NCBI RefSeq assembly: GCF_034931125.1
Contig: NZ_JAYGHM010000024.1
Location: 1-64,000, forward strand
Length of the DNA: 64,000 nt
Source of the DNA: Rivularia sp034931125
GTDB lineage: Bacteria; Cyanobacteriota; Cyanobacteriia; Cyanobacteriales; Nostocaceae
Reading direction: 5' to 3'
The position numbers and the translations under genes were made by a program. Numbering within the stretch: the stretch's first letter is position 1; each line of letters opens with the position of its first letter. Positions 58,970 through 64,000 of this stretch are shown here, one piece after another. The notes below the pieces were generated by a model, which had not been told where the DNA came from, made no database searches, and worked only from the letters and a program-made list of their open reading frames with translations.

Positions 58970-59827
58970 ATGTCATATTCTGTGGAAATAAGTCGAAATA
59001 ATCCAACTGCTTTTTTGTTTGCTATTGACCGTTCTGGATCTATGAGTGAAGTTACTCCAGAGGGAATGAGTAAAGCTCAAATGTTAAGCGATGTAATGAA
59101 CCGACTTTTTAGTGAGTTAATTCTAAAGTGTGCTAAATCTGAAGGAACTCGCAATTACTTTGAGATTGGTGTAATTGGTTATGATACCACTATAGGAATT
59201 GTTAATCCCCTTACAGGAGCGTTAGCTCAGGAATGGCTAAATCCAATTAGTCTATTTGAAACTAACCCTTTGCGACTAGAAGAGAGAAGGAAGAAAATCC
59301 CCGATGGAGCTGGGGGTATCATTGAAACTACTGTTAAATTTCCTGTTTGGTTTGACCCTATTGCTGAAGGTGGAACACCAATGTGTTCTGCATTGCAGAT
59401 AGCTTATGATGTTCTTAATTATTGGTGTGCAACTCATCCAAATGCCTATCCACCTCTCTTTGTTCATATTACTGATGGACAAAGTACAGATGGAGATCCA
59501 GAAGAACTTGCTCAAAAGATTCACCAGCTATCTACTAATGATGGGAATGTTTTGGTTTTTAATATTCACCTTTCCAGTAAGGGTGGAAAAGAGGTAATTA
59601 TGCCGTCTTCAGTCTACGGCTTACCAGATAGTTATGCTGAAAAGTTATTTCGGATGTCAAGTTATTTGCCTAGTGTTATGGCAACAATGGCTAGGAGAGA
59701 GGGAATAGAAGATATTTCATCAGAATCCCGTTGTTTTGCATACAATGTCAAAGACTTAGCTACTCTAGTTGCACTTTTAGATATTGGTACAAGAGCAGCA
59801 ATGGATGTTGTAGCAATGGATCGATAG
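58970..59827 (+). CDS. VWA domain protein (TerY-like)
   Basis: A 285-residue protein. FAIDRSGSMSE is the MIDAS metal site, GGTPMC its threonine loop and VHITDGQSTDG the distal Asp loop, so the site is intact. Together with the PP2C and kinase genes it forms the TerY-type phosphorylation triad, often with tellurite-resistance or conflict systems. Its likely role is a metal-dependent ligand-binding switch controlled by phosphorylation. Confidence 0.82.
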   Translation: MSYSVEISRNNPTAFLFAIDRSGSMSEVTPEGMSKAQMLSDVMNRLFSELILKCAKSEGTRNYFEIGVIGYDTTIGIVNPLTGALAQEWLNPISLFETNPLRLEERRKKIPDGAGGIIETTVKFPVWFDPIAEGGTPMCSALQIAYDVLNYWCATHPNAYPPLFVHITDGQSTDGDPEELAQKIHQLSTNDGNVLVFNIHLSSKGGKEVIMPSSVYGLPDSYAEKLFRMSSYLPSVMATMARREGIEDISSESRCFAYNVKDLATLVALLDIGTRAAMDVVAMDR

Positions 59828-59849
59828 GACAAAATAAGTAAATTAAATT

Positions 59850-60857
59850 ATGGCTAGGCAATCATTGGCTTTCAGTATTTTTTTGTTTTTTATCATAGTC
59901 TCTATCTTGCTAGTTTTGTTTGCAAAAAAACCTGTTTCTGAAAGGAGAAATAAACTGGAAATAGATATACAAGATAAGGAGACAAACAACGATCAACCAA
60001 ATGATAAAGTAGCATCTCAAGAGCTTGAAACACAACTTACACAAGAACTGCTTGCCAACAAGCAAACCTCATCTGAATCAGAACAGTTAAGAAATATTGG
60101 GGATTACGTATTCAGAATTCGGAGCTTTCATATTCAAAAAAAGGGTCTGAGTGAAGCCGAATGTGAAGACAAAAATGCTTTAAGTAAAAATTCTTTAAAT
60201 TTGCGAGTAGCTGTTGCTGATGGTGCAACTGAAAGTTTATTTAGTGATGTCTGGGCAGATATCTTAGTAAATAACTATGTCGAGAAAGGTGCTGACTTTT
60301 TCCAATTTTCTGAACTAGAGTCTGCAAACCAAAAATTTGTTCAAAAAACAAGTCAACAAATCTTAGGGATGCCTGAAACTAGACAGTGGTTTATGTATGA
60401 AAAACTAGAAAGAGGAACCCATGCTACTTTAGCGGCGGTTGAATTTTCTTCTAGTTTGGAAAGGGTTCAAATCTTAACAGTGGGTGATAGTTGTGTTTTT
60501 TGGTGCAATGGTAATGCAGATGAAGTAAATATGCTTCCAGAATTATCACCCGAAGATTTTGGATCTTTTCCAGCTTCTATTTGTCATCTTTCAAAGACTT
60601 GGCAGAGTTTAGAACAAAAAATAGTAAGGAAAGAAGTTACATTTCAAAATACCTTACAAATGATTTTATGTACAGATGCTCTAGCCTGCTGGTTAGTAAC
60701 AAAGTTAAAAAGTCAGCCTTCTAATTGGGAAAGGTTATTTCAAATCTCTGACGATAGCTCTTTCACAAACTTTATAGAAACTCTACGCGAACAAAATAAT
60801 ATCCGAAACGATGATGTTACTGCGGTGCTAATTGATGTCTTACCCCTCAATGTCTGA
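59850..60857 (+). CDS. Membrane-anchored PP2C-family phosphatase
   Basis: A 335-residue protein. One N-terminal transmembrane helix (IFLFFIIVSILLVLFA), a charged linker, then PP2C motifs: VAVADGATESLFSD, RGTHATLAAVEF, ILTVGDSCVFW, ILCTDALACW and NDDVTAVLID with metal-binding Asp residues. The protein ends overlapping the kinase start by 8 bp. Member of the TerY triad with kinase and VWA genes. Confidence 0.8.
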   Translation: MARQSLAFSIFLFFIIVSILLVLFAKKPVSERRNKLEIDIQDKETNNDQPNDKVASQELETQLTQELLANKQTSSESEQLRNIGDYVFRIRSFHIQKKGLSEAECEDKNALSKNSLNLRVAVADGATESLFSDVWADILVNNYVEKGADFFQFSELESANQKFVQKTSQQILGMPETRQWFMYEKLERGTHATLAAVEFSSSLERVQILTVGDSCVFWCNGNADEVNMLPELSPEDFGSFPASICHLSKTWQSLEQKIVRKEVTFQNTLQMILCTDALACWLVTKLKSQPSNWERLFQISDDSSFTNFIETLREQNNIRNDDVTAVLIDVLPLNV

Positions 60858-62694
60858 TTACCGTGAAGTTCTTCAAACTCCTAAAGCATCTTTCAAAAGT
60901 TTTGAACTTCAAGATGCAAGTGTTAAGCAGACACCACTAGGTCTTCCTTCTTTAGTTTCTGGTGGATTTGCTCTTACAGCGTGTTTAACAACCCAAACTA
61001 ATGGCACGAAATCTACTTGGGCAATCCGGTGCTTTCACAAAGAAGTTCCGGATCTTCAAGAACGCTACCAATATATTAGCAATTTTTTACAGAATAAAAA
61101 TGATGATTTTTTTGTAAAATTCAAATATGAAACAGAAGGTATTAAAGTTCAAGGAAAGTCGTATCCAATTGTCAGAATGGCTTGGGTTGAGGGTAAATCT
61201 TTAAGTGAGTATATTCAAGATAACCTCAACAATTACACACAATTAAATAATCTTGCTAGTCAAGTTAAAGCAATTAGTCAAAGACTTCGTGAACTTAAAA
61301 TGGCTCACGGTGATATACAACATGGGAATGTATTAGTTCGTAATAATGGTAGCTGTGTCCTAATCGATTACGATGGAATGTATGTTCCAGGGATGCCTTA
61401 CAAAAATAGTAATGAGATAGGTCATGTAGCTTTTCAACATCCACAACGCAACAGCTTATTTTTCAACGAAAAAATTGATAGATTTTCTACTATTATTTTT
61501 TATGTAAGTGTTCTATCATTAGTTTCACCTTCAGGAAAAAATATTTGGCAAAAATATCATACTGGTGAAAATTTAATCTTTGGGCGAAAAGACTATCAAG
61601 AACCATATAATTCGTCTATATTTTCTGAACTTTTACAAAATTCTCAGTTAGCTCCATTAGTTACTCGCCTACAACAGATTTGCCGTTGTAACATTGACGA
61701 TGTTCCCACTCTAGATGATTTTCTTAATCCTCATATTGATTTATCATTACTAAAAATTGCTACGACCTTACCTATAACAGCAGTTTCAACTGATGCAATA
61801 GCCGCTTTTGAGGCTAAGAAAACTTTAGAATTAGTTGAACAAGAAGGAGAAAAAATTACAGTTATTGGACAAGTTATAAATATTTATTTTTATGGTGATA
61901 TAGTATTTATTAATTTTGGCACTCTTAAGGAAACTGTAAATAATTATGACCCATTTACAATTGTTATATTTTCAAAAGGTTTAGGCAATTTGCATAAGGT
62001 TAAAAATATAACGTTAGATGAATTAAAACTCTTTAAAGGTAAGTATCTAAAAATTACAGGGATACTTGAACTATATTCAAATAGAAGAGGAAATATTACA
62101 CCTGAAATTGTTGTTGAAGACCCTTATCAACTAACAGTTCTCACCTACAATGAAGCTAATGATATATTGAAACCTTCTACTAAAACTACTCCACTACCAG
62201 TTCCAAAGCCCTTGTATACGCAGCCACTTCCACCCAAACCTGTTCCGCCGCCTGCAAATCAGCCTGTAGCAACACAGTCTCCTTCTAGCCCTCCAAAACA
62301 ACCAGCCCCCTCTACTCCATCTACAACAAAGCCGCCTCAAAATACAAGGAATGTTTCCAGTAATCCTGCATCTACAACAAAGCCGCCTCAAAATACAAGG
62401 AATGTTCCCAATAATCCTGCACCTACAAACAGTAGTACAACTTCGCAAAATGATTCATGTTTCATTGCCACAGCCGCTTATGAATCTAAAAATCACCCAG
62501 ATGTAGAAACTTTCAGATTATTTCGAGATAAGATTCTACTCAAATACAGTGTCGGCAAATATTTAGTTGTTGCTTACTACAGAGTTGGCCCTTACTTAGC
62601 TAAACTAATATCCTCATATTTACCATTAAAACAATTTGTTCGCACCAAACTTGAGCATTTAGCTAAGTGGATTCGAGCCAAAAAAATTATATAA
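60850..62694 (+). CDS. Protein kinase of the TerY triad, with OB-like and CFIATAAY C-terminal domains
   Basis: A 614-residue protein from the ATG at 60850. Kinase domain: HGDIQHGNVLV (catalytic loop) and LIDYDGMYVP (DFG replaced by DYDG), the form typical of this triad. After it an OB-fold-like segment (EKITVIGQVINIYFYGDIVF), a Pro-rich linker with a duplicated KPPQNTRNV..NPA unit, and the C-terminal CFIATAAYESKNHPDVETFR domain with a hydrophobic helix. It overlaps the phosphatase. Confidence 0.8.
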   Translation: MSDYREVLQTPKASFKSFELQDASVKQTPLGLPSLVSGGFALTACLTTQTNGTKSTWAIRCFHKEVPDLQERYQYISNFLQNKNDDFFVKFKYETEGIKVQGKSYPIVRMAWVEGKSLSEYIQDNLNNYTQLNNLASQVKAISQRLRELKMAHGDIQHGNVLVRNNGSCVLIDYDGMYVPGMPYKNSNEIGHVAFQHPQRNSLFFNEKIDRFSTIIFYVSVLSLVSPSGKNIWQKYHTGENLIFGRKDYQEPYNSSIFSELLQNSQLAPLVTRLQQICRCNIDDVPTLDDFLNPHIDLSLLKIATTLPITAVSTDAIAAFEAKKTLELVEQEGEKITVIGQVINIYFYGDIVFINFGTLKETVNNYDPFTIVIFSKGLGNLHKVKNITLDELKLFKGKYLKITGILELYSNRRGNITPEIVVEDPYQLTVLTYNEANDILKPSTKTTPLPVPKPLYTQPLPPKPVPPPANQPVATQSPSSPPKQPAPSTPSTTKPPQNTRNVSSNPASTTKPPQNTRNVPNNPAPTNSSTTSQNDSCFIATAAYESKNHPDVETFRLFRDKILLKYSVGKYLVVAYYRVGPYLAKLISSYLPLKQFVRTKLEHLAKWIRAKKII

Positions 62695-62779
62695 AACTTT
62701 TTCTGATTTGATTTTTGTTAGAGGAATTAATACAGCGATCGCACTTCCCACTAAATTCTTAGAGGAATTCTACCAAACA

Positions 62780-63202
62780 ATGAGTTACTGGCTATTTCAA
62801 GGCAATCCCAAATATTACCGTATCATTGAAGGTATCCGCGACTTTGAACAAATGCCTTGGCTAACAACACGCTATGCCCTAGACATGGTTCCTGGTGATG
62901 GGGTACTGATTTGGAAATCTGGGGATAAAGCAGGAATTTATGGCATAGCTGAAATTATCAAATCTCCTGAGCTGATCAAAAATCCACCTGATATTGGCTA
63001 CTGGATTGATACAAGTCGTATTGGTACTAAGCCTTGTGCCAAAATTCGCTTTACCAGTAAGTTGATAGACAAGCCATTGTTAAAAGAAGACCTTAAGCTT
63101 GACCCAGTACTCAAAACATTAACAGTAATTCGTCAACCAAATTCTACAAATTATAAAGTTACACAACAAGAATGGCTGCGGGTGTATGAATTGAGAAAAT
63201 AG
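62780..63202 (+). CDS. EVE domain protein
   Basis: A 140-residue protein; the ATG at 62780 starts the domain (YWLFQGNPKYYRIIEGIRDF), with W...TRYALDMVPGDGVLIWKS and GIYGIAEI as in EVE domains. EVE domains read modified nucleobases such as 5-methylcytosine and often accompany restriction or conflict systems. A cytosine methyltransferase is in the same window, but no direct link is shown. Confidence 0.8.
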   Translation: MSYWLFQGNPKYYRIIEGIRDFEQMPWLTTRYALDMVPGDGVLIWKSGDKAGIYGIAEIIKSPELIKNPPDIGYWIDTSRIGTKPCAKIRFTSKLIDKPLLKEDLKLDPVLKTLTVIRQPNSTNYKVTQQEWLRVYELRK

Positions 63203-63389
63203 CGTTTTTTGCGCGATCGGCTAACTTTAGAAGAAGATTTAAAAGCTGCATAGTTATGCGATCGCTCCCTCCCTCCGCTGACCTTAATAAGGCGATCGCT
63301 ATTCCTGCATTATTGACAGGCAACCGCACCCATTGTTTTGATTCGTAATTAATTTTAATATTATCGGTATTTCATCAACACAAATAAAT

Positions 63390-63746
63390 ATGAATAACGA
63401 ATTTCAACCAGTAAACGATGGGGAAATTATATCTCTCAATCATCAAGAAATTGGTCGTTACTTAAATCTACCGTCAAATGGTTTTGCTGATGTACAAATC
63501 AAGTCCGAACAGTTTGCAAGGGTAATCAAACGAAAATTAAACATAAAAGATGCTAAGGGGCAAACATTCTTTAAAGAAGGTATAAGTTGTGAAGTTTTTA
63601 AATCTGGCGCTACAGGCTTACAAAAAGGAAAACTAAGAGCTAAATTAGTTTTAGAATTTTGCCCTGACGAGCTAAATGTTGGAGAAAAAGCTGCGGTCAA
63701 TGAACCAGAATTACCCTTGGATGATATTCATCAAATGATAGAATAG
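63390..63746 (+). CDS. KGK domain protein
   Basis: A 118-residue protein. GLQKGKLRAKLVLEFCPDE contains the KGK motif that names this cyanobacterial family; the N-terminus is acidic (NDGEIISLNHQEIG). Function unknown. It follows the triad and EVE gene on the same strand. Confidence 0.75.
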   Translation: MNNEFQPVNDGEIISLNHQEIGRYLNLPSNGFADVQIKSEQFARVIKRKLNIKDAKGQTFFKEGISCEVFKSGATGLQKGKLRAKLVLEFCPDELNVGEKAAVNEPELPLDDIHQMIE

Positions 63747-64000
63747 AAAATTTTTTATGATGATTATTGTACAAAAAATTGTCAACAGTTGTAACAGAAA
63801 GCGGTTGTATATGGCAGTGTTTCTAACTTCTATCACAATTGTTAAAATCTGCACCATTTACTCACAATAAATCATCCCAGACATTGTTAAGTTTGGTGAT
63901 GATTTTCACTGATGTTCCCACTTATCAAACTAAGTGTTTTTGGTTTTCATAGCCGTAATCATATTGAGAAGGGCATGACGATAACGTGAAACGTTTGCTT
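63747..64000. other. Intergenic region at window end
   Basis: No gene seen. Confidence 0.5.

Overview
The window looks like part of a large plasmid, or a plasmid-like accessory region, of a filamentous (Nostocales-type) cyanobacterium. The octamer GCGATCGC (HIP1) recurs throughout, heptamer short tandem repeats of the cyanobacterial type are present, and many proteins are cyanobacterial in style (KGK-domain protein, PP2C/VWA/kinase triad). Plasmid character comes from a ParA/RHH partition pair with flanking 8-bp repeats, a DnaB helicase beside two helix-turn-helix replication-type genes, an ArdA antirestriction gene, a HerA/VirB4-like DNA-transfer ATPase, and no rRNA, tRNA or core metabolic genes. 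All identifications are from reading the sequence; no database search was run.

Layout. 1-3.6 kb: truncated repeat protein (with a 339-base N gap), HNH nuclease, unknown genes. 4-10.4 kb: a plus-strand run of small and membrane proteins around a membrane ATPase, ending in three genes that share a C-terminal Cys motif. 10.8-12.6 kb: a divergent pair, one gene resembling phosphorothioation-associated methyltransferases. 13-17 kb: an AT-rich island with a 2OG-Fe(II) oxygenase, then a SLOG/DprA-like gene almost without adenine, then two copies of a structured RNA-like element enclosing a small gene cassette. 17.5-26.2 kb: small regulators, ArdA, a possible recombination protein, GIY-YIG and ParB-like proteins, and IS200/IS605 remnants. 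26.6-31.6 kb (minus strand): a complete diversity-generating retroelement: NACHT/FGE-sulfatase target with variable repeat, Avd, reverse transcriptase and template repeat. 31.8-35.4 kb: secreted nuclease and three exported proteins. 35.4-41.6 kb (minus): envelope/transfer cluster (TolC-like, HlyD-like, HerA-like ATPase, YdjM-like, membrane AAA ATPase, HTH protein). 42-50 kb: ParA/RHH module, secreted beta-propeller protein, XRE regulators. 50.3-54.7 kb: replication genes and a cytosine methyltransferase nested out of frame within a 550-codon ORF. 55.5-57.1 kb: IscB with its upstream omega RNA. 58-63.7 kb: regulator, membrane protein, VWA-PP2C-kinase triad, EVE and KGK proteins.

The most unusual items are: (1) the near adenine-free gene at 14606-15148, whose protein uses essentially the ten amino acids encoded by A-free codons; (2) the duplicated element at 15215-15386 and 16753-16926, whose stems are kept by compensatory changes; (3) the retroelement, where all 20 template/variable differences fall at template adenines; (4) the nested methyltransferase frame; (5) a heptamer-repeat array that sits between two copies of what was probably an overlapping gene junction.
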